Shown one piece after another: positions 12,334-23,900 of a stretch of DNA of 64,000 nt. The stretch is taken from positions 7,192,001 to 7,256,000 of the forward strand of contig CM044880.1 in the NCBI GenBank assembly GCA_024500155.1. Reading direction: 5' to 3'. A program made the translations under genes and the position numbers. Below the pieces are notes generated by a model that saw nothing but the letters and a program-made list of their open reading frames with translations, had not been told where the DNA came from and searched no databases. The stretch's first letter is position 1; the number at the start of each line of letters is the position of its first letter. The DNA comes from Chenopodium formosanum (Eukaryota > Streptophyta > Magnoliopsida > Caryophyllales > Amaranthaceae).

Positions 12334-14778
12334 CGTTTAAAAGCAAATTGAATGGTTCCACACACACAGACTCCCGGTGGGTATTAGGGACCACGCTAAA
12401 CATTTCGGCAATTTTTATTTTCGGGCCAAAAAAAGTAAAAAAATTCCAAAATTGAAGGCTTATCCACGTTTTTTTGTAAATTTTTGGAAGTTCCAGGGTC
12501 CGGTGTCGAAAAGTCTTGAAATTCTATGGGATACATTTCGGAATCATATAATGCCATTTGGAACCATATATGATCATTATTTTTTGTCATAAATGTTCGT
12601 GGTACGCTTGAATTAATGAAATCGGTGCAAGTTGTAAATCAGTAAATTTGTCGTATAAAGACAAATTGGATGGTTCCACCCACCCAATTAGACTCCCGGG
12701 GGGTATTAGGGACCATGGTAAACATTTCGGCAATTTTTAGATCCGGACGTAAAAAAAAAAAACAAAAATTTTAAAAATTGAAGGCTAATATCCACGCTTT
12801 TTGAGAAATTTTGGAGGTTTCAGGGCCCGGTGTAGAAAAGTATTAATATTTTAGGGGATACATCTCGGGTCATATAATGCCATTCGGGACCATATATGAT
12901 CATTATATGTCGTCATAAATGTTCGTAATAGGCTTGAGTTAATGAAATTCGTGCAAGTTGTAAACCGGTAATTAAATTGGTCGTTTAAAGGCAAATTGGA
13001 TGGTTCCATCAACCCAATTGGACTTCCGGAGGGTATTTGGGACCATGGTAAACACTTTGGCAATATTTATTTCCGGGCAAAAAAAAAGTCAAAAAATTCC
13101 AAAATTGAAGACTAATATCCATGCTTTTTGAGAAATTTTGGAGATTTCGAGGCCCGGTGTCGAAAAATCTTTAAATTGAAGGGGATATATCTCGGGGCCA
13201 TATAATTCTATTTGGAACCATATATGATCATTATTTGTTGTCATAAATGTTCGTGGTAGACTTGATTTAATGAAATCGGTGCAAGTTGTAAACAGGTAAA
13301 TTGGTCGTTTAAAGGCAAATCGGATGGTTCCACCCACCCAATGGGACTCCCAGATAGTATTAGGGACCATAGTAAACATTTCGGCAATTATTATTTTCGG
13401 GCGGAAAAAAAGTCAAATATTTCAAAATTGAAGGCTAATATCTGCGCTTTTTGAGAAATTTTAGAAGTTTCGGGGCTCGGTATCGAAAAGTCTTGAGATT
13501 CTAGACAATAAATCTCGGGGTCATATAATGTCGTTTAGAACCATATATGATCACTATTTGTTGTCATAATGGTTCGTGGTAGGTTTGAGTTAATGAAATC
13601 GGTGAAAGTTGCATTGTAAACCGGTAAATTGGTCGTTTAAAGGCAAATTGGATGGTTCTGCCCACCCAATTGGATTACCGGAGGGTATTAGGGACCATGG
13701 TAAACATTTCGGCAATTTTTATTTTCTGGCAAAAAAAAGTAAAAAATTTCCAAAATTGAAGGCTAATGTCCACGTTTTTTGAGAAATTTTGGAGGTTTCG
13801 GGGCCCAATGTCGCAAAGTCTTGAGAATTTAGGGAATAAATTTGAGGGTCATATAATTCTGTTTGGAACTATATATGATCATTATATGTTGTCATAGATG
13901 TTAGTGGTAGGCTTGAGTTAACAAAATCGGTGCAAGTTGTAAACATGTAAATTGGCCGCTTAAAGACAAATTGGATGGTTCCACCTACCCAATTGGATTC
14001 CCTGGGGGTATTAGGGACCACGGTAAACATTTCTACAATTTTTATTTTCGTGCGAAAAAAAGTCAAAAAATTCCAAAATTGAAGGCTAATATCCATACTT
14101 TTTTCGAAATTTCGAAGGTTTCGGGACCCGGTGTCGAAAAGAAATGATATTTTAGGGAATGCATCTTGGGGTACGGTCATATAATGTTGTTTGGAACCAT
14201 ATTTGAATTATTATTTGTTGTCATAAATGTTCGTGGTAGGCTTGAATTAGTAAAATCGGTGTAAGTTGTAAACCGGTAAATTGGTTGTTTAAAGGAAAAT
14301 TGGATGGTTCCACCCACCTAGTTGGACTCCCGGAGGGTATTTGGTACCATGGTAAACATTTCAGCAATTTTTATATCCGAGTGAAAAAAGTCAAAAAATT
14401 CCAAAATTGAAGGCTAATATCCACGCCTTTTGAGAAATTTAGAATGTTTCGGGGCCCCGTGTCGAATAGCATTGAGATTTTAGGGGATACATCTCGGGGT
14501 CATATAATGTCGTTTGGATCCATATATGATCATTATATGTTGTCATAAATGTTCGTGGTAAACTTGAGTTAATGAAATCGGTGCAAGTTGTAAACTGGTA
14601 AATTGGTCATTTAAAGGCAAATTGGATGGTTCCACCCAACCAATTAAACTCCCACAGGGTATTAGGGAACATGACAAACATTTTGGCAATTTTTTTTTTC
14701 CGGGTGAAAAAAAGTCAAAAAATTCCAAAATTGAAGGCTAATATCCACGCTTTTTAAGAAATTTTTGAGGTTTCAGGT
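12333..14778. repeat. Tandem satellite, eight units of about 325 bp
   Basis: The marker word ATGGTTC recurs at 12352, 12670, 13000, 13324, 13652, 13975, 14304 and 14626, spacings of 318 to 330 bp. Each unit carries a GGGTATTAGGGACCA-like block, an AAAAAGTCAAAAAATTCC block, and TATATGATCATTAT followed by GTCATAAATGTTCG. The eighth unit is cut at about 14778, where arm 2 begins. Units differ by many substitutions, so the array is not freshly amplified. ORFs through the array are shifted copies of one another and not genes. Confidence 0.95.
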
Positions 14779-14780
14779 AA

Positions 14781-15372
14781 AGTTGTCAATTCGGATAAAC
14801 GGGTCAGGTTTGGGTCGGTAAGAGTGTGTTAGGTCAACTCCGGTCGGGTCAATTCAGATTAATTCCATAACCTATGCGGGCCGGGTTTGGGTTGGGTCAT
14901 GCTTGAGTCGGGTCATACTTCTTATATATCGGGTTTGGGTCGAGTTAATAACAGGTCGGGTTACATTCGGGTCGGGTGAACAATAAGTCAGGCTTAATTC
15001 GGGTTTTCACACGTTAAAACGAGTTAGGGTAATTCTCGGGTTCGAGTTGGGTTTGGTTCAAGTCAATAATTTGCGGGTTAGAATCAGGTCGGGTTTGAGT
15101 CGGGTTCTGTTCAAGTCAATAATTTGCAGGTTATAATCAGGTTATTGGGTCATTCTCGGGTTCAAGTTGGGTTCAGTTCAAGTCAATAATTTGTGGGTTA
15201 TAATCAGGTTGGGTCATTTCCAAGTCGGGTCATTCTCGGAGTCAAGTCAAGTTATGTTTAAGTCAATAATTTGCAAGTTACAATCAGGTCGGGTCATTTC
15301 CAAGTCAGGTCATATTCGAGTTCAACTAACTATATATAGATAATTATCATTTTTATAAAGCTAACTATTTCC
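14781..15372 (+). repeat. GGGTC-rich arm, copy 2
   Basis: Direct repeat of 11666-12262, starting AGTTGTCAATTCGG. It directly abuts the truncated last satellite unit. Confidence 0.8.
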
Positions 15373-16094
15373 TTTGGCTATAATATATATGGCAGTATAC
15401 TAGGGAGCTATAGTTTATAATTTAGGAAGATAATTATTTCCTTTGACCATACAACAAATATATACTATATTTAACTCTTAAATATGAGGATGATGCTCCG
15501 TTTTTTTTGCTGGCCTAGACCGACTTGGTCTCCCAAGACAAAATGCTTTGATCAACAATAATAAGGTGGTTTAAATTGCATTTAAGGTGAGTTGAAATCG
15601 GGTCAGGAATAATTTGGAATGAATTTAAGTCGTGTCAATAACAAGTCGTATTGATTTCGAGTCGGGTTAGTAACAGACGGGTTGAATTTTTGGGTCGGGT
15701 TAGTAATAGGTCTGGTAAAATTCAGGTCGGGTTGATAACAAGTCGGGTAGAATTTGGCTCAGGTCAATAACAAGTCGGGTTTGTTACAGGTTGGGTTAAA
15801 TTCGGGTTGAGTTAGGATTGAGTCGAGTTGAATTCAGGTCAGGTTAGTAACAAGTCGGGTTAAAACGGGTTTGGGTTAATTTCGATTCAAGTCGGGTTTG
15901 GTTCAGGTCAATAATTTACGGGTTACATTCGAGTCGGGTCATCTCAAGGTCAGTTTATGTTCGGGGCTTACATACTCGGGTCTAGGGTTGGTTTCAGGTC
16001 GGGTTTGGGTCACTATTTTTTCGGATTCAGATGGGTTGGTTAATAATCAGGTTTGATTCGGTATTTCGAGTCGGGTAAACTTTTGACAACTTTA
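15373..16094. repeat. Unique spacer then third GGGTC-rich block
   Basis: About 200 bp of AT-rich DNA is followed from 15580 by another GGGTC/AAGTCGGGT-rich run that differs in order from the two arms. It closes with TTTTGACAACT, the inverted counterpart of the AGTTGTCAA that opens arm 2. Confidence 0.65.
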
Positions 16095-16278
16095 AGTAGG
16101 AGTAGGGATTAGGGACTAGGGAGTACTACTGTACTATCTGTACTACACTACTAGAGTACTTGACCCTTGTTCTTCCTTAAAATCATCGCTTCTCTAATCC
16201 AACTTCAAATAATCAATTCCATCCAATTTCACTACAAAACCCTCCATTTTACAGTGTAAAACAGAGAAACTGAACACC

Positions 16279-17343
16279 ATGAACAATACTCTTCCAAACC
16301 ATCTAATTTTCGAAAAAATCCTCCCAAAACTTCCAGTTAAATCCTTACTTCGCTTCAAATCTGTTTCCAAATCATGGCTTTCCACTATTTCCTCCCCTCA
16401 ATTTGCAAAAACCCACCTTCAACTCTCCTCTCCACCCCCTAAATTAATCGTACTTGCTGGCCAAAATCGTGCATCAGGAGAAGAATTTTACTTATTAGAT
16501 TACGATGAAAACAACAATTACGAGCTTAACCATTTTGTTGAATTGGAATTAGAAGATGTGTGTAATAGTCCAGTTAAATCCTTCCATATTTTGGGTTCAT
16601 GTAATGGCCTTGTGTCTTTGCAAGTACAGCAGCAGTCCGGTGAGGGGGAGGCGTTATTTATCGGTAACCCGGCTACTCGCCGCTATCGAAAGATCATGAT
16701 CCCTGAGGGTTTATATGTAAGTTCCGTCCACTCTTTTGTTTTTTACTATGAATCATCAACAGATGACTATAAAATCTTTGGTGGGTTTTCGTCTTTTGAA
16801 GGTGATTATGTTCAATTTTATGTGTTTTCTTTGAGTGCTGGAAATTGGCGACAGATTAACTCGTTAGATATTCATGTGGTATCAGATGAGATTGAGGAGG
16901 TTGTATTGGTCAATGAAACTATTTACATGTTGCTTGAATTTCGGGATTCTATAATTGGGTTTGATTTGAGTACAGAACAGATGAAGGAATTGCCGCGGAT
17001 GGATTGGTTGAATAACTATAGATGTGTTGGTTTGTCGGAGTTGGGAGGGTGCTTGTTGTTGCTTTGTACTACTGCTAATCTTAAATTAGATGATGTTTGG
17101 ATGTTGAAGGATCCTAGTGATGTGACTTCTTTGGAGAAATTGTTTTCTGTCAATCATAGTAATGTGAAATACTTTGGTTTCTCTGAGAATGGCAAGTGTT
17201 TGCTACACACTGAGGGGAAACTCAGGGTATTCGACCCGACTCGGGAGACTCCACAGATGTCTCAAGGGGGTATTGCTTTCGATAATGATGACAGCATTGT
17301 TCAATCAAAAAGATATATTGAAAGCTTAGTTTCGCCTTTCTAA
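16279..17343 (+). CDS. F-box/FBA protein, subfamily A, gene 1
   Basis: A 354-residue intronless F-box protein, expected to act as the substrate receptor of an SCF ubiquitin ligase by binding SKP1 through its F-box. The F-box spans about residues 5-45 (LPNHLIFEKILPKLPVKSLL, then KSWL). The F-box-associated domain follows, with GSCNGLV at 106-112, NPATRRYRKI at 130-139, TDDYKIFG at 161-168, a VFSLSAGNW strand at 182-190 and DVWMLKD at 272-278. The protein ends YIESLVSPF, shared by the intact subfamily A genes. The ATG was chosen because gene 2 starts with the same MNNTLPNHL. Its 3' flank opens a ~2 kb tail shared with its paralogues. The substrate is unknown. Confidence 0.93.
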   Translation: MNNTLPNHLIFEKILPKLPVKSLLRFKSVSKSWLSTISSPQFAKTHLQLSSPPPKLIVLAGQNRASGEEFYLLDYDENNNYELNHFVELELEDVCNSPVKSFHILGSCNGLVSLQVQQQSGEGEALFIGNPATRRYRKIMIPEGLYVSSVHSFVFYYESSTDDYKIFGGFSSFEGDYVQFYVFSLSAGNWRQINSLDIHVVSDEIEEVVLVNETIYMLLEFRDSIIGFDLSTEQMKELPRMDWLNNYRCVGLSELGGCLLLLCTTANLKLDDVWMLKDPSDVTSLEKLFSVNHSNVKYFGFSENGKCLLHTEGKLRVFDPTRETPQMSQGGIAFDNDDSIVQSKRYIESLVSPF

Positions 17344-19479
17344 GGCCAACAGAGAAAAGGGAATACACTCATTTTGGTAATTAACATTTCCTTCGATTAT
17401 TATGTTGTTATTAGCATTGGCCTTTTATATGATGCTTATGTATGATTTGCCTTTGCTTTTATGATGGTTGGTAATGGTATCCATCCACTATTATTTTGCT
17501 TGATAACTTGGACTTTATCTTTGGTTGTGTACTTGTGTTATGAACTTATGATAGGGTTCGTAAAATTAATTATGAACTTTTGAATTATACTTTTACGTTG
17601 AGGTGGGTAATGGGCGAAACCTTGTCTGGTAATGACAAACAAAGTTATAAAAAAAAAAAGAAATGCTGTATGTGGTTAAGCTCTTGTCAATAATTAATTA
17701 ACTCCCTGTACCTATTCTTTGGCAACATTAATCTAGGAGTCATGTATATCTTGAGCTGAGAATTCTGTGTCAAGCTCTGTACTTGTTGGTTCAATCTTCC
17801 ATCTGCTCATTATATGAATATTCACTTTGACCGTTCAATTCGATAGTCCTCTATTGTTATGTCCTATCCGCTTGTCTTCCAGCTCCAATAGAATTGGAGG
17901 ATACTATCAGACACCTGCAAGAATCAAATATTCTAGCTTGGTTGAGGTAAAGTAACTCTTAGGGGGTGTTTAGTTTGGAAAATGGAAACGAGTGGAAAGG
18001 AAACAAATAAGAAGGGGAAAAGAATCATTTAACTATTACATTTTTATTTGTTTGGTTTAACCATAAAAAGGGTATGTGTGAAGAAGAGGGTAAGGGTATT
18101 TGTTACCCCAAGTTTTTGAGAGGTAACAAATTAAACTATGTCTTCTAACCAAAGACACTGTAACGGTATTGGTTTAATCGAATCCGTTTCCAATCCAAAA
18201 AATACACTAACCACACGCTCCCTTAGATAGAGCATTATCCTCCATTTTTCTCATTAAATCATTCTAGAGACAAACAGCTAGGATTTTCCTTTTTCTGCAA
18301 GCACTATGTTATAAATCCTCTGAGAAAACCAGCATGAAATAACAGGTGCAGTGATCCATAATCTCAAATTCACCTGGTATATGTACTTTGTAGGAAGCTT
18401 ACTGTATAAAATTAACCACAAATTAAGCTCTCTGTGGGTACGCCATGTTCCAACTTTAAAGGCCACTCTTTTTTTTTAATCTGCTGACCCTGGCAGCAAT
18501 TCTTTTATGGTATTATCCCGCTTTAATAGGACATGAGAGGATTTTAACATCAATAATATAACATGTTCTTACAATTTATTTTTCTTTCTGGGCATTTTTC
18601 GGATGACAACCTACAAGGAACAATAGTTTTAGGTGTTAAATGGAACTCCTATAATGACCGAGTCAAGTAGCTCTAAGGTGGCATTCCATATCTTTAAGTA
18701 TATTTTTTTCTTTAGGTGCCCAATATTTACACTATAGAATATAGATTGCCTGTTAGTTGTTTAAAACTTGCAGATATCTTACTTCTCTTTTCCTTGCTAT
18801 TTATACCACTGTTATCTGCTCGATGCTTGGTGAATCGGACATTGCATAAGGGTTTTTAATGCAAGTACTTCTCTTAGATAAGTTGTTTGGGTGCTTTGGT
18901 AATGTACTAGCCAATCTTGATGCGTCATAACTCTTGATTCTTCACAAGTGAGATGGTGATTCTTCACTTGTTTAAAATAGCTACATAAGCTACCTACACT
19001 TATTGGAGGGATGAGATCTTTTAGTTTTGTTTTGTTTTGTTTATGATAAGAGAAATAGTTAGATTTCATTATGTATCATACATGCAGGCTATGTATGCAT
19101 ATTTATTATAATTACGATACGAAATCAGTCAACTTAGCTTACAATGTAGCAGACTAGCTGACTAGCAGCTACAGCGAGTTAAAAGATCGCCTGTCTAATT
19201 TGATTTCTTTTGTGCCTTGCAGCTATGAAGAATTTGGTAAGTTCACCTTTCATGCTAAACAGCCTGTCTGACATGGTTTCTTTGTGCCTTAAAAGAGTTT
19301 AATTTAGGATGATGAGAATGAAGAGAATGGGCAGAGTAAAGAATCTTAGCTTGTGTTTTATGTGGTATCTTAGCATGTTTATATATTAGTAGAATGTACT
19401 AGGTTTCTATCAATGATTGCCTTTTGAGTGTAATTTTCTTGCAAACTAGTATCTTAATGTATAAACATGTATGTGTTAA
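17344..19479 (+). repeat. Conserved non-coding tail of F-box unit 1 (left part)
   Basis: This sequence recurs behind every subfamily A gene in the window. Recognisable blocks include ACAAGGAACAATAGTTTTAG, AGCTCTAAGGTGGCATTCC, TGCAGGCTAT and CTTAGCTTACA. A GTGCCTTGCAGCTATGA block resembles a splice acceptor. The unit is interrupted by a MITE (17962-18222) and by the copia element at 19480, after which the tail resumes at 24502. There is no long ORF. It could be 3' UTR, a decayed neighbouring gene carried along, or a non-coding transcript. Confidence 0.75.
17962..18222. mobile_element. Tourist-like MITE in the unit 1 tail
   Basis: Ends GGGGGTGTTTAG and ACACGCTCCC are inverted relatives, flanked by TTA on both sides (17959-17961, 18223-18225). 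The unit 3 tail has the uninterrupted sequence AGTAACTCTTAGGTGGC at about 33045-33061, an empty site confirming insertion after the duplication. Confidence 0.8.
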
Positions 19480-19680
19480 TATTGGAGATATTCTAGGTAC
19501 TCTAGGATAATTTTGTGATATTGTGATATAATTTAGGAAACTTATCTTGTGAAAAGATATGGTAGAATATTATAGGGCTTAGGGGTTTGTTACCCTAGTG
19601 TTATATATACATGTAATAGCCGTGAATATCAATGAGCAATACACAGAGAATTTCATTCATAATTTGTCTCTAATTTAACA
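19480..19680 (+). repeat. 5' LTR of the copia element
   Basis: Starts TATTGGAGATATTC and ends TTTAACA. A TATATATA box at about 19602-19609 is the likely LTR promoter, with transcription expected to start just downstream in the LTR. Confidence 0.95.
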
Positions 19681-19694
19681 TGGTATCAAGAGCC
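19681..19694 (+). other. Primer-binding site of the copia element
   Basis: TGGTATCAAGAGCC directly follows the 5' LTR. It resembles the usual plant copia PBS complementary to the 3' end of initiator methionine tRNA, with one extra A. Confidence 0.85.
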
Positions 19695-19827
19695 TAGTTA
19701 AGATCCGTTTTTTTTCGATCGTATAATTTACATAATTTACGTTCGATTGTGGATTTCAATCTTTTTAAAAAAAATAAAATAGAAAAAAAAAACAAAAGAA
19801 AACAATTTTTTCTTGAACGCATAGACA

Positions 19828-20903
19828 ATGACTGGTGGCTCAGGATCCGGTGGAGATGGGGGAAAAACCAAGGTCGATATGACCTATCACCTGGGATCGA
19901 GTGATGCTCCAGGTAGCATTATTACTCCGATTCAACTTCGGGGTGATAATTATGATGAGTGGGCGAGGGCAATTCGGACCTCGTTGAAAGCTAAGCGCAA
20001 GTATGGCTTCATTGATGGTTCTGTCAAGAAGCCGACTGATGCTGATAAATTGGGAGATTGGGAGGCTGTTCATGCGATGTTGGTTGCTTGGATTACAAAT
20101 ATCTTGGATCAATCGGTGAGGTCTACCATTGGTGAGTATGATGATGTTCGGTTATTGTGGCATAATCTTAAAAATCGTTTCTGTGTTGTTAGTGGAAACC
20201 GTATTTGTCAGTTGAAGTTAGCTCTGGGTGAGTGGGTGAGTGTAAACAGGGTGCCACTGACACTGTGTCTGCTTATTTTGGACGAATTTCCAGAATATTT
20301 GATGAACTGAATACTTATATTACCGTCCCTGCTTGCTCGTGTGGTGGGTGTACGTGTAATATTGCGGCGCAAGTTGAAAGATTGCATGACGAAGACTTTG
20401 GTCACCATTTTTTAATCGGCCTTGATGATGCCTATGCCTCGATTAGGGGTCAGCTTTTGGCACATGAACCTTTGTCGTCGGTGGATAAAGCATATCAACA
20501 AATTATTCAAGCCGAACGCTTGAAGGGGGGAGACATGACCATGTCTAGTTCGACGGCTCGTGATAATGCTATGGCTTTTAAACTCCAACATGATGCAACA
20601 TCAAAACCGCAACACTCCAATGACCAATCTGATTTGTTTTGCAACAACTGTAATCGGGTGGGTCATGAAGAATCTGGGTGCTTTCAAATTATTGGCTACC
20701 CATCGTGGTGGGGTGAGCGCGGTCGTGGAGGTAGAGGACGGGGCCGTGGAAGTTCTGGTGCGCACAAAGGAGGAGGGGGGGCGTGGTGGAAGTCGTGGAA
20801 GTGGCTCGGCTGCTCCTGTGCGTGCAAATAAAACAGGTGGTCAAGCCACCAATCAGACCACGCAAGTGGTGCCACGACAGCAGACGGGGCTGCTCTTACG
20901 GGC
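19828..20903 (+). pseudogene. copia gag, frameshifted
   Basis: Gag starts at ATG 19828 with a Gly-rich lead and then the copia Gag core (GDNYDEWARAIRTSLKAK). The frame shifts near 20225-20232, continues in the next frame (TVSAYFGRISRIFDELN) and reaches a CCHC zinc knuckle CNNCNRVGHEESGC at about 20637-20678, the RNA-binding motif of nucleocapsid. After an RGRGRG tract, a G homopolymer near 20776 shifts the frame again, and the pol frame has TAA at 20829-20831. As written this cannot make a continuous Gag-Pol. The G-run shift could be a sequencing error. Confidence 0.85.
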
Positions 20904-23900
20904 GTGTCTCGGGCTCAAATTCAACAACTCCTTGATCATCTCTCAACTATGATATCAAAGCTTCATGGTAAGGATAAACTAGGTTGGATCGTCGACACCG
21001 GCGCATCCAACCACGTGACTTGTGACTTGTCTCTTTTGACAAACGTCTCTAATGTGCAACATTGTCCGGTAGGATTACCGGATGGGAAAAGTGCTAATGC
21101 TTCTAAGATTGGCTCAGTGATTTTGCAAGGGGGCTTGAAGATTGATAATGTTCTATTTGTGCCGCAATTAAATTGCAATTTAATTTCTGCTACTCAATTA
21201 TGTGATGAATCGAATTGCATCCTGCAATTTACTAACAAACTTTGTGTTATACAGGACCTAACGACGAGGAAGGTGATTGGAGCGGGTGAACGAGTGGATG
21301 GACTTTATTTTTTCCGTGGTGTTCCGGAGGTAAGAGCTTTGAAGATAGATGGGGATCGATCGGCAGAGCTGTGGCATCAACGACTGGGGCATCCTTCCGG
21401 AAAAATTCTACAGCATCTTCCAGTTGTGAGTAGTTCTTATAAGAGTCTTAAATCATGTGATGTATGCCCTCGGGCAAAACAACATAGAAGTAGTTTTCCC
21501 TTAAGCAAAAATAAAGCAAGTAGTTTGTTTGATCTCATTCATGTTGATTTATGGGGTCCTTACAAAGTTGAGTCGACTTGTGGTTCTCATTATTTTTTAA
21601 CAATAGTAGATGATTTTTCAAGAGGAGTGTGGACGTATTTATTACGTAATAAAACAGAAGTTGAATTGATGTTTCTTAATTTTGTGGCTTTAATTAAAGG
21701 TCAATTTGGATGTGAAATTAAAATAGTTCGTAGTGATAATGGCACGGAATTTAATTCCTTAAAGAATTATTTTTTTGCTAATGGGATCATATTTGAAACT
21801 TCTTGTGTGGGAACCCCTCAACAAAATGGTCGTGTTGAGCGAAAACATCAACATATTCTTAATGTCGCCCGAGCTTTGAGATTTCAAGCGAATTTACCAC
21901 TTAAATTTTGGGGGGAATGTGTGCAAGCGGCGTGTCATTTGATAAACCGTACTCCCTCTAGATTGCTTGACTTTAAGACTCCGTTTGAGGCATTGTTTGG
22001 CAAAGAACCAATGTACGACCATTTGAAGATGTTTGGGTGTTTGTGCTATGCCCATAACCAACGTAGTAAGGGTGACAAGTTCGCTAGTAGGAGCCGCAAA
22101 TGTATTTTTTTAGGATATCCTTTTGGGAAGAAGGGATGGAGAGTATATGACTTAGAAACTAAGGAGAATTTTGTGTCCCGTGATGTGCAATTTGTTGAGC
22201 ATGAATTTCCATTTATTACTCCATCTGTCGAAAATATACAAAAACCAACTCTTGTGATAGCTTCGGATGTTGTGAAGAGTGATGGTGAGTGGGAGTCTAA
22301 TTTGGTGAATGAGGGTGAAGTCACCCAAACAGCAGAGTCCGCAGGTAGCTTGCGGGGTGAAGAGCAGACCCGCACCTTCCCTGCGGAACAGTCTGCCAGC
22401 GACCATCAGTTGCTCGATGGCGTTGCAGGCTGCGACAGCAGCAGCCCCTCTGATCGAAGCGCTGGAATTCCAGCGGGCGAGGGAGCTCACTGCAGCAGCG
22501 GACAACAGGCAGTGGTAGACAGTGGGCAGCCTATCCCCGCAACAGATCTTGACGAAATGGGTAAAGGCAAGCGGCTGAAAATTCCTTCCGTCAAATTTCG
22601 TGATTTTGTGACACACACCATTCAAAATAAAAGTCCATCTCCGCCACAACGTTCATCCGCGCCTACTTCCTCAGGTATTGTTTATCCAATAACACATTTT
22701 GTTGATTCTCACCGGTTTTCTGTGAAGCATAGAACATATATTGCTGCAATTACAGGCAGTAATGAGCCGAAAAATTTCAAGGAAGCAATGAAGCATGAAG
22801 GTTGGAGACAAGCAATGGCAGATGAAATACGAGCACTAGAAGAACAGGGCACATGGGTGCTACTACCTCCTGGCAAAAAGGCGCTCGGAAGCAAATGGGT
22901 TTATATAGAGAAGTATGATGAACATGGCAACTTGCAAAGATTGAAGGCTCGACTAGTGATATTTGGCAATCATCAAGTTGAAGGTCTAGATTACAACGAG
23001 ACCTTTGCTCCGGTTGCAAAAATGGTGACTGTTCGTACTTTTCTTGCGGTTGCAGCAGTGAAGAATTGGAAAGTCCATCAGATGGACGTCCATAACGCTT
23101 TCTTACATGGTGACTTAGAGGAAGAGGTATACATGAAAATTCCCCCCGGGTTTGACAAAAATAATTCGGGAAAAGTGTGCAGGATGAAGAAGTCATTGTA
23201 TGGCTTGAAGCAAGCTCCTCGGTGTTGGTTTGCAAAATTGACGACGGCTTTGAAGAATTATGGTTTTAAACAATCATACTATGATTATTCTCTGTTTACT
23301 CTCACAAGAGGGAAAATGCAACTTAATGTGCTTGTTTATGTTGATGATTTAATTGTTGCAGGGAATGATAAAGCAACCTTATTATCATTCAAAGCATATC
23401 TAGGTGACTGCTTCAAGATGAAGGACTTAGGCGTATTGAAATATTTTTTAGGGCTAGAGATAGCCAGAAACAAGCAGGGAATTTTCATGTGCCAGAAAAA
23501 GTATGCCTTAGACATTATTACTGAAACAGGGTTGCTTGATGCAAAACCAGCAGATTTTCCCATGGAGCAAAACCACAGGTTGGCCCTGGCAGATGGGGAG
23601 TTATTTGTTGATGTTGAGCGATATAGACGTTTTATAGGGCGTTTGATTTATTTAGCTGTCACTAGGCCGGATCTGGCCTATTCTGTGCATATTCTGTCTC
23701 AATTTATGCGGAATCCGAGGGTAGAGCACTGGGATGCTGCCCTGCGAGTTGTGAGATATTTGAAGAAGAGTCCAGGTCAGGGTATATTGCTACGGTCTGA
23801 TAGTGCTCTACGGTTGGAAGGATGGTGTGATTCAGATTGGGCGAGTTGTCCATTGTCTCGGCGTTCGTTGACAGGTTGGTTTGTGTTTCTTGGCTTATCT

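Larger units (their letters stand above)
11666..16094. mobile_element. Composite 4.4 kb repeat element with satellite core
   Basis: Short inverted ends AGCTGTCAA and TTGACAACT bound the segment. An 11 bp direct repeat AGTAGGAGTAG lies immediately outside both (11655-11665 and 16095-16105). Inside are, in order: a GGGTC-rich arm, a TA microsatellite, eight units of a ~325 bp satellite, a second copy of the arm, and a further GGGTC-rich block. No coding sequence for a transposase is evident. The flanking repeat is low-complexity, so treating this as a single transposed unit is an inference. Confidence 0.5.

Noticed and set aside
12377..14728. Series of 60-100 codon ORFs at about 330 bp intervals
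   Set aside because: All are the same frames of the tandem satellite in successive units, with shifting starts and stops.
12333..14778. CRISPR-like array
   Set aside because: Repeats are ~325 bp in direct tandem without spacers, in a plant genome.
11666..16094. Interstitial telomere repeat because of GGGTTAGGG-like words
   Set aside because: The motif is GGGTC/GGGTT and irregular; the plant telomere unit TTTAGGG is not tandemly repeated.
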